Assembly: GCF_000002235.5 (NCBI RefSeq) | Contig: NW_022145607.1 | Span: forward strand, 62,001 to 126,000 | Direction: 5' to 3' | Origin: Strongylocentrotus purpuratus | Taxonomy: Eukaryota > Echinodermata > Echinoidea > Camarodonta > Strongylocentrotidae | DNA: 64,000 bases | Shown: piece after piece, positions 10,356 to 21,592 of the stretch | Layout: the number at the start of each line of letters is the position of its first letter | Numbering within the stretch: the stretch's first letter is position 1 | Translations under genes and position numbers: made by a program | Notes under the pieces: model-generated | The model's database searches: none | The model's input: the letters and a program-made list of their open reading frames with translations, nothing else | Told to the model about the DNA's origin: nothing

Positions 10356-11205
10356 AGCATCATCACTGATTTCAGGTGCGCATGTCGAGTAAACGACTTT
10401 GTTTACTCATAATTTAAAAAGGCGCCTACAGTATGTCAGCGCATGCGCACTCTTGTAACCGCGAAAGGGTGTATTGCCTAAAGTGTATAGGCCCACAAAT
10501 TCAGAATTACAAATAGATCACAGTTTATAATCATGTACAGGGTAGTGAGAGAAATACAATGGAGCAGGAGCACTTTAGCACTTGAAAGTTTTTAAAAAGC
10601 TCTGTTGAAATAAATGAAAAGAAGACAAATTAATTGATAAAACAATTAAAAAACAAACAAGCAAAAATCAGACTCCATCACACACTTTGCTATTAAATCT
10701 TACTACAAGAAGGATTAATTTTTAAACATATTTCCCACCATTTCAATAGCTTTCAAATATCTTTTGTTTGCTGAGGTTTAAAGTATTTGTAGGATGTTGT
10801 GAATTAATAATAATAATAGTAATAAAATTGAATATTTAGGAGCGCTAAGAACAATAAGTACCTTTAATAGCGTTTATGAAAAGAGGACAAAAAATGTACA
10901 GTCTCAAAGGAAGTAGATCACATACATGTAGATCACTGGGAAAAAATAAATCTGTCAATGATTTCACCACAATCATTAACAGATTGTGTTTGATTATTGA
11001 TATCTCATTACTAGAATGCACATTTACATTGTTAGCGATGCATGATATTCTATCTCCAATAATCCCAGTACTATTGATGCCCAAGGTTGACAACAGCAAC
11101 ATGCACTCTCGTAGTTAATCTTACTTACTTCAGATAGCCTCAGATTTTTTTCCAGTCACTATGAATTGTCTATTTCATTTTCAGTGAGTTTGGATTATTA
11201 GAATG
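10356..11205. other. Intron 2 sequence, nothing recognised
   Basis: AT-rich. Short overlapping open frames on both strands near 10845-11118 show no family signature and no splice context. Confidence 0.5.
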
Positions 11206-11781
11206 TAAGGCTGCGACGGGTAGTCGAATGCTCGAGTACCCGCACGGTTGACAACTACTCGGGTACGATTTCTTGTACCCGAATATTCGGCCGCAAAAAA
11301 AAAAAATGTCCAGGCCCACGCTTACCCGTGCCAGGGAGAGCGGCGTCCGCTGGCATGGTACCGTCGGTAAAAATGTTTCCCAACTCGAGCACTGTCAAAC
11401 TCACCTTTCAGAAACTGGGACCAAATGTCCAGATTTCTGTTTGGACTTGGAGGAAAATGGATTATTCTGCCATCTTTGGTTTTTAAAACAGCATTGTTTA
11501 CTGTTATTATTCTTATTAAATCGGCGCCTTCAACTGCAACTCAAAGTAAAGTTGCATGCGTTTTCAGCGAGGGACCTGAGAAACTGCCAAGTGGTATGGT
11601 AGTGGCAAAAAAAGAAAAAAAATCCAAAAATCCAAAAATTAAAAAAAATCAAAAAAATTCAAAAAAATTCAAAAAAATTCAAAAAAATTATAAAAAAACA
11701 TGGCGTCCGAATATTCGAGTATTCGCCTGTGAGCCTGGGAGTGTACTCGGGTACCTCATTACACTGTTGTGCACAGCCCTA
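11206..11781. mobile_element. hAT-like non-autonomous element with 8-bp TSD
   Basis: A 576-bp element with ends TAAGGCTG and CAGCCCTA. It is flanked by an exact 8-bp direct repeat, TTAGAATG (11198-11205 and 11782-11789). Sub-terminal inverted segments are rich in CTCGAGTACCC and CGAATATTCG. A run of 'aaaaaattc' units lies near 11610-11697. Two overlapping open frames (11273-11602, 11425-11862) show no transposase motif. Confidence 0.85.
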
Positions 11782-11789
11782 TTAGAATG

Positions 11790-14314
11790 TGCACGTAGTA
11801 CATGTATTGTACGTCCATCTCACTTTCTCGTTATCCCGATATCTCAAGAACTACTGGAGTAACAGTATGTAGGTCACAGAGGTCGACTTAAAAAATCCAG
11901 GTTTCGGCCGTCCGTCCATTTGTCCTGCTTTCTAGTTAAATCACGTTATCTCAAGAACCACTAGAGATATGAGGCTCAAACTTGCTGATAATATGTATCA
12001 CCATAGGAAGAAGATCTGATTAGAGGTTGGGTTAGTAGGTCAAAGGTCACGGAGGTCAACTTCTAACCCTATGGTGATATTAGTACTATACATGTAGGAA
12101 GATGATCCAATTACATTTTGGGGCTAGTACATTTTGTAGGTCAAGATCATAGTTTGTTAGTTAAAATTTGATTATACAAGTACATGTACATGTACTTGTA
12201 GGCTGTTTGTTTTCATCTTATTATGTTACAAGTGATTCCATCTCTGACCTGCACTCTATACTGAATTTAGGGCAGAGTCATAGGAGACACAATTACATTT
12301 ATCTTCAGATTGTTTTCTAAACACATACACCTGTACATGTACTATTAATGTCATTAATAACCTTTCCAAATCCCTGAGATAGAAATTCAAACATGAGTAG
12401 AGATTTTACATAAATGTTCATCATAAGGATGAAGAAACATATCACTTTTGTCACATTCATATTTTGTGCTTACTGGGTAATTTGTCAAATTACACCATTT
12501 ACTGTACATACACTGTAGAATGTTTGTAGATCTATACAGAAACTTTGGAAAAACAAAGGAAAGAAAAGCTGCTAAATGAAAATTTTGTGTATGACAGGCT
12601 TTTATTTTATTACGGGTACTAGTCTATAGTTTGCTATACATGTAGTACATACAGTGTACCGTATATTAAATGAACATGTATCCCTTTCTGTTGAATCATG
12701 TACAGGTGTAGGCAGATTTTAACAGTGGTAAAACCAAATGGTACTTTGAAGTTCAAGGCACCCTTCCCGAATGCCCAACACAAATATGCTTTTGATTGCC
12801 TGTTTTACAAGCAGTTTAATGCTCTCAGCTTGCCAAGAAAATTCTGTTTGGCATCTCTGGGATGAGTTGAAATTTAATAATCTTGTAATATTCCCTAAGT
12901 TACTCTTCTTCACACTTAAAGCCTTGCCTTGCCTTGCCCGGCCCGGCCCCGGTATTGTAATCTAAGGAAAGTGTTGCTGCTAATCTGCGTAAAATTGTGA
13001 GGTAAATGGAGTGTAACCAGATTAGAGTGGGGTGTTATTGATTCAGGAGGAGTGCTAATTTCTTGTTCTTGTTCTGGTTCTTGTTCTGGGCATACTCCTG
13101 TTCTTCCTCCCTTCTCTTGCAATAATGGTGTATATGCATGCTGCAGGGTATAGGAGCGTGCATACATGTTCAGGGTATAGGAGCGTGCATACATGTGCAG
13201 GGTTGCATGGAAAGGTGTCACTGAACAGTCCTTGTCAAGTGTGACCAATATTTCAAATTTCAAGGCATTCCCGAAACACACATGTTTAAAGATACATGTA
13301 TGCAGGGAATGAATTGTGATGGAGAATCCAGTCTACAAAACAAAATGCTAAGTAAAATTAACAAGGACTTTTTTTAGTGCTGTACAATGTAAGTCAGGCG
13401 CCATGTTCAGGTTCGGTTCGGTTTGGCAGAGTTAGGCAATTTTTACCCGAACTTGGTTCGGTTCGGGTTATGTACAAAATGACAAGTTAATTAGCTTGCA
13501 AAAAACGTAAACATCCGAACCAGGCCTTTGCGCTCGGTTCGGTTCGGTTCGGTTCAGCTCAGTCCGCAAGTGCCATGTTCGGCAAACTTCTGTTCGGCTT
13601 GGCGGTTCAGCTACAGCATTACTTTTAATTCTTAAACTAGTCAAACAAAGACAAACATGATTATCATGATTTCTTTTTTGGTATAATTTAAAATTTCTCA
13701 TATTTGGGAAATCTAGACTTGTACATGTACAGGTACATGTATATCATGAGGAAGTTTGCCCTATTAAAACACGAAAAATGTCTCATTTTACAGGATGTAG
13801 TGCATGGAACAGTAGCATATTGAATTATTGGAATTTGTGTCCAGAAAATGTATATATTTAAAATACAGAAAGTAATTTGATTCAGCTGATATCGCTCTGC
13901 AGAAAGTTTCTTTCCTATTATTCAAAGATTGTTATATCTTGAGTACTATCTCACATGATATTGTGTATCATTTTAAAATAATTGATGTTCAATTGAAATA
14001 TGAATACTACATGTATTTAGGCATTGAGTTCCATGTTTAAGGGGAACATGAGTCATGAGTGCTTCAAGAGAGTGGCTCAGCTACAGCTCATGGACATGGA
14101 AAGCTCATGGATGATCTTGCCTCTTGAGACTGATTCGTTGGAAATGAAATAGCCCTTGGATTTTGTTTTCTTTTCTTTAATAATGTACATGTACTTATAA
14201 CTTAAGGACAATTTTTAGGTTTTTTTAGAAATTAACAAGAACTATTTACATACATACATGTATGCCGTCTACAATGGAGAAATGATCTTTTATCTTATGA
14301 TTCTTTCTTGTTAA
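11790..14314. other. Intron 2 sequence with simple repeats
   Basis: No coding signal. Noted: two 29-bp units (gggtataggagcgtgcatac) at about 13146-13200, a CCTTG/CCCGG run at about 12920-12955, and a GGTTC-rich block at about 13406-13610 with GGTTCGGTTCGG runs and a facing CCGAAC copy. The last may be a worn inverted-repeat element. Confidence 0.5.
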
Positions 14315-14474
14315 AGGAACTATGTCCCATTTGCAGACCTAACAAATTATAAGGTCAAATTCCAACAGCATTTGAAAGATAATACCAATTTAGAACTTAA
14401 TTCCCCCAAAATGTAAAGGCTTGAAAATATCGAGCATTAGTTGTCAAATCGACTTAAGTGATTGCATTCATTTT

Positions 14475-15649
14475 CAGGGTTGGGCGGTAAATACCGGTGA
14501 CGGTAATTACCGGCGGTAAATACCGGTAAATACCGTCGGTAAATACCGGTAAATACCGTCCGGTAAATAAGATGCGCGTCCGGTAAATATGTAAAAAACG
14601 GGAAATATGATTTTAATTCTCTATTCATTAATAATTTTACTTGTTTTTAGCCTCATAACTGAAAATATTGTTCTGAAATAATTAGCAGCACAATACTCAT
14701 AGTAGGAACACATAAACAGATTTATAAAATCCTCACTGCATACAAAATTGTACACACCCAAACAAATGGCATTTTGTGCATTAATAGGTATTCATGAATA
14801 TGGTAATTAGCAACTGGGAACCAAAACCTTCATACAAGTTACTTTTATTGTAAAGTTTAAGATATTTGAATAAAATCAGTGAAAATTTGAATGAAATCGG
14901 GCAAGGAATAAGAAAGTTAAAGCTTTTTGAAATGACTAGTCACTAGAGGGCGATATTCAATTTGATGACATCATTTGTGGACAACTCTCCATGCCTTTTG
15001 TACATCAAATTTCATGTTTTTCTTTCTTTCTTGTGATTGAGATAATAGAATGCAAAATGATATTCTACTTCACATGTTAAGAAATCCGATCAAGAACACA
15101 AATAAATAGGAAAAAAAAACGAAAGACTTGTAAAATTTGATGTACAAAAGGCATGGAGAGTTGTCCACAAATGATGTCATCAAATTGAATATCGCCCTCT
15201 AGTGACTAGTCATTTTCCTTATTCCTTGCCTGATTTTGTTCAATTTTTCACTGATTTTATTCAAATATCTTAAACTTTACAATAAAAGTAACTTAGTATG
15301 AAGGTTTTGGTTCCCTTTAATGAAGAACATCATATCTAGATTAGGTACCGTGTATATTTCGTATCTTTTTCCTGTATTTTTTTCCAGCATTACATAATTA
15401 CAGGCATAGACAAACGCACGAACAAACACACACACACAAATAGTACACACAAGAGCAACCATACTCACCACCATTGTTATTATGTTCAAAATTGGACAAT
15501 TCCTATGGAGTGAGTGGAAAAATACATTTCCCGGTATTTCCCGGTATTTCCCAGTAAAAAGTGGTAAATACCGGTAAAAAGCGGTAAATACTGCTTATTT
15601 CCCGGTGTCCGGGAAATAAGTCTCCGAAGCGGGAAATATGCCAACCCTG
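14475..15649. mobile_element. CAGGGTTGG-ended (hAT-like) element inside family A copy
   Basis: Ends CAGGGTTGG and CCAACCCTG are perfect inverted 9-mers. Sub-terminal regions are dense in GGTAAATACCGG units on the left and CCGGTATTTCCC units on the right. CAGGG ends suggest hAT, but no 8-bp duplication is visible and the flanks look altered. A foldback element sits in its middle. Confidence 0.7.
14815..15316. mobile_element. Long-arm foldback MITE (innermost layer)
   Basis: Arms of about 200 bp are nearly identical in inverse orientation. Both hold GGGAACCAAAACCTTCATAC, ATGACTAGTCACTAGAGGGC and ACAACTCTCCATGCCTTTTG. The right end reads GGTTCCCT|TTAA, so it probably belongs to the TTAA/AGG group; the left flank has decayed. 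No coding capacity. Confidence 0.8.
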
Positions 15650-16373
15650 TGTAATAGTCTGATTTTCAGACCCTTGTAGTACGTTGTACCGAATGGTTGT
15701 ACGTTTTGTGCTGCGCAAAGATTCAATAAGTTTAATTTTGTCCATTACAAGTAGTGGGTTAGTGATGTAGACGAAAGCTCATGTACCTTTACAGCTCAAT
15801 TTATGTACTGGTATGTTAAATTGTATTACATGTACAGTACATGTGCCAAAGAGAAAAAAAAGGAGTCGGTCAGTACGTCACTCAATAGTGTCTGACATTT
15901 AAGTTTAGAAAGTGAATGGTTTTTCTTGCTTAAATTGAATAATAGGACACTGCTAATGTTTAAATTTCATGGATAGGACATACATGACATAATCATAATT
16001 CCTGCAAAGTTCTACAGAATTTGATGTTAGCTTCAAATGGGACATGTACTGTATATCCAGTTTGTGAGAACTTTCTTCACAAATGGCACAATGTTGAACT
16101 TGTATGGTTTATACATCATGTGGTAGGCCCATGGTTACATGCAGTAAGTGAGTGAGTGATTGGTCTAATGGCTGGCCCTGAAGACTTTCTTGACTTTTAG
16201 AGGGATGCATGCTCCCTAGCTGACCAGTGCTTTTATCCATCATGTTGCTTAGCAACAATAAAGAGACTGGAAGTAATCTATGGTATTAAACCATATCTGC
16301 TAGTTAATAGGGGTGAGGTTATACATTGTACATGTAGTAGCCACATGTTTAGTTTATTACTCATATTGTAGAG

Positions 16374-16500
16374 TTGTTGTAGTCTAGTGAATAAGTCACC
16401 AGAATTGTGAATCACAAGGTACAGGGTTCAGCCCTGCACTAACTCTTTGGGCAAAACATTAATGTACATGTATGCATGTACATCTATATTTGCCACTCTC
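16374..16500 (+). mobile_element. tRNA-derived SINE fragment
   Basis: The head resembles a tRNA gene: GTAGTCTAGTGAATAAG (A-box region), then ATCACAAGGTACAGGGTTCA (B-box region GGTTCAGCCC). The body TTTGGGCAAAACATTAAT and ATCTATATTTGCCACTC matches SINE copies at 57066-57355 and 34075-34195. A 20-bp TACATG-type palindrome sits between two body blocks that are adjacent in the 57-kb copy. Confidence 0.65.
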
Positions 16501-16506
16501 CACCAA

Positions 16507-16680
16507 GGGGGCGTAGTGGTGTGCGCCTGTAATCCAGCTAACAATGGAAGTTAAATACTGATTCAGCCGAGGACGCAGGTTCGATACTGAGTCACTTCTT
16601 TCTGATGTTGACGTTAAAAGTTGATCCCCAGACGTAAATAATCATATCTGATTGATACACGTCTGTAAAAACCCAATTAC
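16507..16680 (+). ncRNA. 7SL (SRP RNA)-like pseudogene or SINE
   Basis: The segment GGGCGTAGTGGTGTGCGCCT followed by GTAATCCAGCTAACAATGG closely follows the 5' Alu domain of SRP RNA (GGGCGCGGTGGCGCGTGCCT, GTAGTCCCAGCTAC). A B-box-like GGTTCGATAC lies 60 bp on. Later similarity fades, so it is not a working SRP RNA gene. It lies directly after a tRNA-type SINE. It could be a retrocopy of 7SL or a 7SL-headed SINE; I cannot decide from one copy. Confidence 0.5.
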
Positions 16681-18236
16681 ACCCACACATACAAGGTATT
16701 AATAGGTACATGATATGCTTGAGCACTAGTTACTTTTGCACCTCGGCTATAACCAGGGTAGTGATGTACAGTATACATGTAAGTGCCATGAGAGCTACAT
16801 GTATATAAGAAGCCATTATTATTATTATGCAGGCCTACATTGCATACATACATGTACATTAAGACATACTGTACGTCTATGCAGGGAAGTGCTACACCCT
16901 TTTGAAATAGTAGGGATGTTATACCATAGACCTCGGTCTATGGTTATACCAAATTTTAGTCAATTTGCAGCAGAAAATTTGAGATTTGCTATAAAACAAC
17001 ATTTGAATACCGGTATGTGTAGGGGTGTCACATCCTCTCACCCCCATGCACACTCCCTCCAGCACTGCCCTTAGCTCCGTCCACTGTCTGCAGTATACTA
17101 AACTGTACATTTACTACTACTTTAGTCTAGGATCACAAGTAATATCCATCACAAGCAGTGATTAATACAGCCACCTGCAAAGCCTTTCCTATAGCAGACA
17201 CATGCCTGGTACAGGCCATGAGCACGTGATCAGGTTCGGCTGGGCTGACTGTGTCTTCCTTACCCTAGCTAGCTAGCTCGCTCTCACTCTAGTAGGACAG
17301 GAAACTATGTGTAATTGATTGTGGATGCCCCTTCTATTTTCAGCACGCGTACGTAGACCTGAAGTGCACTCTTACACATTCTTACATTGTAGGACATAGC
17401 TTCTACCTGTATGTTGGTACATGTATGTACTACGTAATACTGAGCAGTGTTTAGATCCAGTAGTATCGGCCTAGATGCAGAATGTACCATACATATTAGT
17501 ACAGTCAGTAGGCATGTACTGTACATATCATGGCACATAATATACGGCCAATGTGTACTATTAAAGAGAAGCAGCATGCATGGAACCGTTGGCATGGGGA
17601 TAGTCAATGTACACCATGTATGTAGACAGCCTGTGAGAGAAGGGATGTTCAGCGACACCCGCCCCTCCCCACCCCCACCATTATACAAAAATAAGTAAAT
17701 AGTACATGCATGGACCTACTACAATGTACATGCAAGGGATGAATTTGAGTCAGCCACTCTTGTAATTGATAATTCGGTGTGTTTCAGGGCCATTAAATTG
17801 CGACTCTGATTTGTTGCTTTAGAATAATTTAAACCACACGTAATTCACAGTTACGTACATGCATGATCTATGCACTACACATAATTATTTGTACGTATGA
17901 ATATACGCTGGCCTTTTGCAAGATGAATTTCATGACAAACTTTGATCTTTTACTGATCAGAAAGCTGTTTGGTTTTATCTCTTCCTTCCTGTTTAGAATA
18001 TGTTGGTGACCTCAGACTATATGGGCATACATATACATGTACATGTATATGAGTTTGTGATCGACCGATGGTAAAATAGAGTAAAAAATAGCAAATGTGC
18101 TAGTCGAGTCTGACTCTCGTTATCTAAACCTAAAATAAAGTTTATTGAAAAATACACAATGTGTTTCCAAATCCTATGAATAAGATTTGTGTATATAAAT
18201 GTGTTGGCCTGCATATTATATTGCATTACCATTTAA
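16681..18236. other. Intron 2 sequence, nothing recognised
   Basis: TACATG-rich and AT-rich intron. Short open frames here show no family motif. Confidence 0.5.
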
Positions 18237-18550
18237 AGGATGTGGACCTTCAGTTTACTTTGCAGAAACATCACCCTTTTTAGATATTGACACATGCATA
18301 AACTGATCTAGAAATGAATTTGTCTGACATTCTGAGAGAAAAAAACATGGTCATCAAGCTAAAATATTGCCACTTTTTCATTGTAGAATATATTCACTCT
18401 CAGTTTTGTTATTATTTGAATACTATTAATTCCTTACCAACCGCGACCACAGTCATTGTATATTTTAAAATCGCAAATGCTTCCAATATGTTCATTTGAA
18501 CCAAATTCATGACCCCATACCAAAACTTTGTATTACATGTACATGTACCT
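18237..18550 (-). mobile_element. TTAA MITE family E, diverged copy
   Basis: Bordered by TTAA (18233-18236) then AGG, and by CCT then TTAA (18551-18554). The right 150 bp are family E in reverse (AACCGCGAC, ATGCTTCCAATATGTTCATT, GACCCCATACCAAAACTTTG). The left half is not recognisable. Its right end carries a 12-bp (CATGTA)2 insertion at 18536-18547 that the three other family E ends lack. Confidence 0.65.
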
Positions 18551-19602
18551 TTAATGCAAGGGTTGGGTTGCCCTTTAAATTCTCTTCAATACCAGGGAGG
18601 GCCGGAGTAGGGGTGTTTCAGTACACTTACAGTAATCATTCTTTCATCTGCTTTATTCCTGTGTCTCTTTCTAATTTTCTGATTCTCTATTTCTTATTTC
18701 TGTTTACAATTTCCAACCCTCGCTCTGACTCCCCCCCCCCCCCCCCCTCTTCTCTCTCTCTCTCTCTCTGTTTCTCTCCTACTGTACATCCATTTCTTAC
18801 ACTTTCAATCAATGCTCCATTATGATACCCTTTCCTTCACTGTCAAAGCCTTAGAACCTCAAATACAGAATATATTTATTTAGCTGGAAATCAATATGGC
18901 AACGCTTGCCAAGTCAATGGAGCAAGTATAGCCAAGCTCCCCTCAAAGCTGATAACACATGTGTGTAAATGTACATGTATATGTAGTCGGAATTTAATTA
19001 ATAGAAACTGCTTTCCACATCCGTGCATCTCCTTCATCCAGATTGTACATGTACATGTGTAAATGTATCGAGGTACATATTTTTTTGTTAGAATGCAAAG
19101 TTTAGTGAACATTGATATCAGGCATTACTCTCCTCTGGTCAGTAGATTTCAGCTGATTTTTTAATTTTCCCATTAAGTCTGCAGACAAGTCATGAAAAGC
19201 ATATATATTATATCTGTAATTGTAGAGCACTGGGAGTGTCGAGTCTGACAAACATGATCGCTAAGTATACAAGAACCCACTATTGTTATTATTGTATTGT
19301 ATCATTATTATATTAAAATACCAGTATCAAATTGAACAAATTAAATAAACATTACACATTCTGAAATGTGTGATTAATGGGCCTTATTTTCTTTGAGAAA
19401 TGTACATGTACATGTAGGCCTCTTATGTTGCATGAATACCATTGACATACTGTACATGAACATATCTATTCATATTTACATGTATGTTATCAGTGGCATC
19501 ACTGAGAAAGGATGACAATAATACCTAATGTTGACTTATCCTTCAGCACATTTCTACATGATCATTTATATTTTTACTCACCTTGTCATATTCACTTGAA
19601 CA
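18551..19602. other. Intron 2 sequence with C/CT tract
   Basis: A poly-C run followed by (TC)n lies at about 18729-18770. No coding signal otherwise. Confidence 0.5.
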
Positions 19603-20119
19603 TACCGTAATTAACGTTGTATAAACCGCCCTCGTGTATTAACCGCACCCCTCTTTTTCGCCCTTTAAAAAAAAAAAAAAAAATTGCCGATTTTTTTTTT
19701 GCCGGGTCCGTGTTAAAAAACCCACGCGGAAAGGCATTTCATTTAACTGCGAGGTGCAGCTGAATGTGTAAATCATTAATGAAAATTAAAAAAACAGTAG
19801 AGGACCTAGGATAGGACCTTGTGGTACATCATATGTAATAGAAGAAAAATTGGAGGAATTATTATTATAAACTACATATTGAGATCTATCAGAAAGATTA
19901 ATTTCAAACCAAGATGACAGACAAATTTGAGTGTTATTTTAGTTTCCGAGTGGTGAGTCAACACACCAATTACTGAGCTGGGATACATTGCCATGCATAG
20001 CGCCATTTAAAAAAAAAAAAAAAAAAAAAATTTTGGTGTACCGTGTATAAACCGCACCCCCGACTTTGATTTTTTTTCGGCGGCAAAAAGGTGCGGTTTA
20101 TACACCGTTAAATATGGTA
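19603..20119. mobile_element. TA-flanked inverted-repeat element (Tc1/mariner-like)
   Basis: The left end TA|CCGTAATTAACGTTG and the right end CGTTAAATATGG|TA are inverted over about 30 bp; both include GTATAAACCGC or its complement. A TA at each border fits Tc1/mariner target choice. A- and T-runs (19664-19682, 20009-20030) flank a reverse-transcriptase cassette in the middle. Confidence 0.65.
19737..20006 (-). mobile_element. Reverse-transcriptase cassette, minus copy
   Basis: On the minus strand: SSWFEINLSDRSQYVVYNN, then a PQGPILGPLLFF block, the RT domain 4-5 region of Jockey/CR1/L2-type LINEs. Its borders (ggcgctatgcatggcaatg and gcacctcgcagttaaatga) are shared with the plus-strand copy at 24098-24414, although the two lie in different host elements. 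Confidence 0.75.
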
Positions 20120-20392
20120 CATGTATTTGCATATTGGATATAGTTTTGATGCCGCTGCCGCTGTTGTTTTGTGGTTGCTGGTGTTGTTATTATTGTGATA
20201 GAGCATGCAGGTGTGTTCATTTCATAATTTTAAGACTGCTTGTGATTTAATTTTCACATCAGCAATGAAATGCATGGAAGTACATGTATAGCACTGGAAC
20301 AGTTTGAATAGCTCTGGTAACCACACAAAGAGCTAAGGTAGCCAAAATGAACAAACAAACAAACAAAAAGAAAGGGGAAAACAGACTTTTAA

Positions 20393-20931
20393 AGGTACTA
20401 TGTCCCATTTGCAGGCCAAAAAAATGAAAAAGTTAAATTCCAACTGCATTTGAAAGATAATAATAATTTAGAACTTCCCTAAAAAAGGTGGGGCTTGAAA
20501 ATGTCTTCAAGTGGGAAAATAAGGACTATTAGTTGTCAAATCGACTTTAGGGCTATAGAGCCCAAAAGTAATAGTCTTGATTTTCAGACAATTGTACCGA
20601 ATGGTCATACGTTTTATGCTGCGCAAAGATTCAATCAGTTTAATCTTGGCTATCACAAGAAGTGGGTTATTGATGTAGACAAATGCTCATGTACCCTTTA
20701 CAACTCTTTTCATGTAATGTTATTACCAAAGAAGAAAAAAAGCCAGTCACTCACTCAATAGTGTCTGACAGTGAAGTCTAGCAAGTAAACAGTTTTCCTT
20801 GCATAATTTGAATATGAGGACACTGCTAACGTTTAAATTTCACAGATAGGACATACATAACATATTCATAATTCCTGCAAAGTTCTACAGCATTTGAGGT
20901 TGGCTGCAAAAGGGACATACATGTAGTACCT
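20393..20931 (+). mobile_element. TTAA MITE family A, copy 3
   Basis: The cleanest copy: TTAA|AGGTACTATGTCCC on the left (TTAA 20389-20392) and GTAGTACCT|TTAA on the right (20932-20935). It matches copies 1 and 2 across its length. Its right end has a 6-bp CATGTA insertion at 20920-20925 relative to copy 1. The frame at 20495-20761 is incidental. Confidence 0.85.
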
Positions 20932-20935
20932 TTAA

Positions 20936-21485
20936 AGGAAATTGCATTTTGTGTGTATTAGAGACCCTCTGCAAACAAAAAAACATAAAAAGGTTCTTCA
21001 CAAAAAGATGTTGCAATACTTTTATCTACTGTACATCCCCCCCCCCCCCCCAAACCCGTGTTTAGCTATACATTGAGCATGTAGTCTCCTCCAATGTAAT
21101 ACCTAGCTGTTTGTTAAATTACTTCATTACAGCATCTTGGCCTCATTACATGGGCCTGCCTCACGTACATACCAGCTCTATGCAGTAAATACAAGTTGAC
21201 CCGGCCGGTAGATGGTTTCCTTGCCCTTAGAGAAAAGCAAGGAAACATAAAAGAAAGATTATAACTCTTTCAAGGCAGGGAATTCTGCTGACACTATTTC
21301 AGATTTATGTATACTGTACATGTATGTCTTAGAAACAAGCAACCTCAACCAAAAAATGCAAACAGTATTAAAGATTTTTGCAATGGGTTTTGATTATATG
21401 TCTGACATGTGTGTTTTATAGTTTGTACATATTTCATTGTAAATAATGTTTAATTATGTTCTGCAGTTTACATCTGTGATAATTA
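20936..21485. other. End of intron 2, nothing recognised
   Basis: Plain intron with a C-run at about 21037-21050. Confidence 0.5.
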
Positions 21486-21507
21486 TTTCTTTCTTTCTTT
21501 CTTTCTT
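21486..21507 (+). promoter_or_regulatory. (TTTC)n tract serving as polypyrimidine tract
   Basis: Five TTTC units plus TT lead straight into acag|TCAAGC, so a microsatellite forms the polypyrimidine tract of the exon 3 acceptor. Its length is likely to vary between individuals. Confidence 0.8.
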
Positions 21508-21511
21508 ACAG

Positions 21512-21592
21512 TCAAGCGATGTATCTGTATTTGAAACCAACATCCGATTTGTAGGAGGACTGTTGTCGATATATGCTCTCACACACGATGAG
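21512..21592 (+). CDS. MAN1A: Mannosidase IA exon 3: first catalytic acid
   Basis: Codes residues 275-301, 27 codons, phase 0 at both ends (donor GAG|GTAAGT). VSVFETNIRFVGGLLSIYAL matches human VSVFEVNIRFIGGLLAAYYL. Glu282 in FETNIR corresponds to the acidic residue of the FExxIR motif (Glu330 in human ER mannosidase I), a catalytic acid of GH47. The exon is small and lies between introns of 14.3 and 18.0 kb. Confidence 0.95.

Larger units (their letters stand above)
14315..16050 (+). mobile_element. TTAA MITE family A, copy 2, split by insertion
   Basis: Starts TTAA|AGGAACTATGTCCC (TTAA at 14311-14314). It matches family A up to 14450 (TCGACTTAAG) and resumes at about 15650 (GTAATAGTCTGATTTTCAGAC). 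The right end (GGGACATGTACT) is decayed. The gap is filled by a 1.2-kb element that itself carries a third one, so three layers of insertion are preserved. Confidence 0.8.

Noticed and set aside
11273-11862. Two overlapping frames that might be a transposase remnant
   Set aside because: They lie inside a 576-bp hAT-like MITE and one runs past its end. No hAT dimerisation or catalytic motif was seen.
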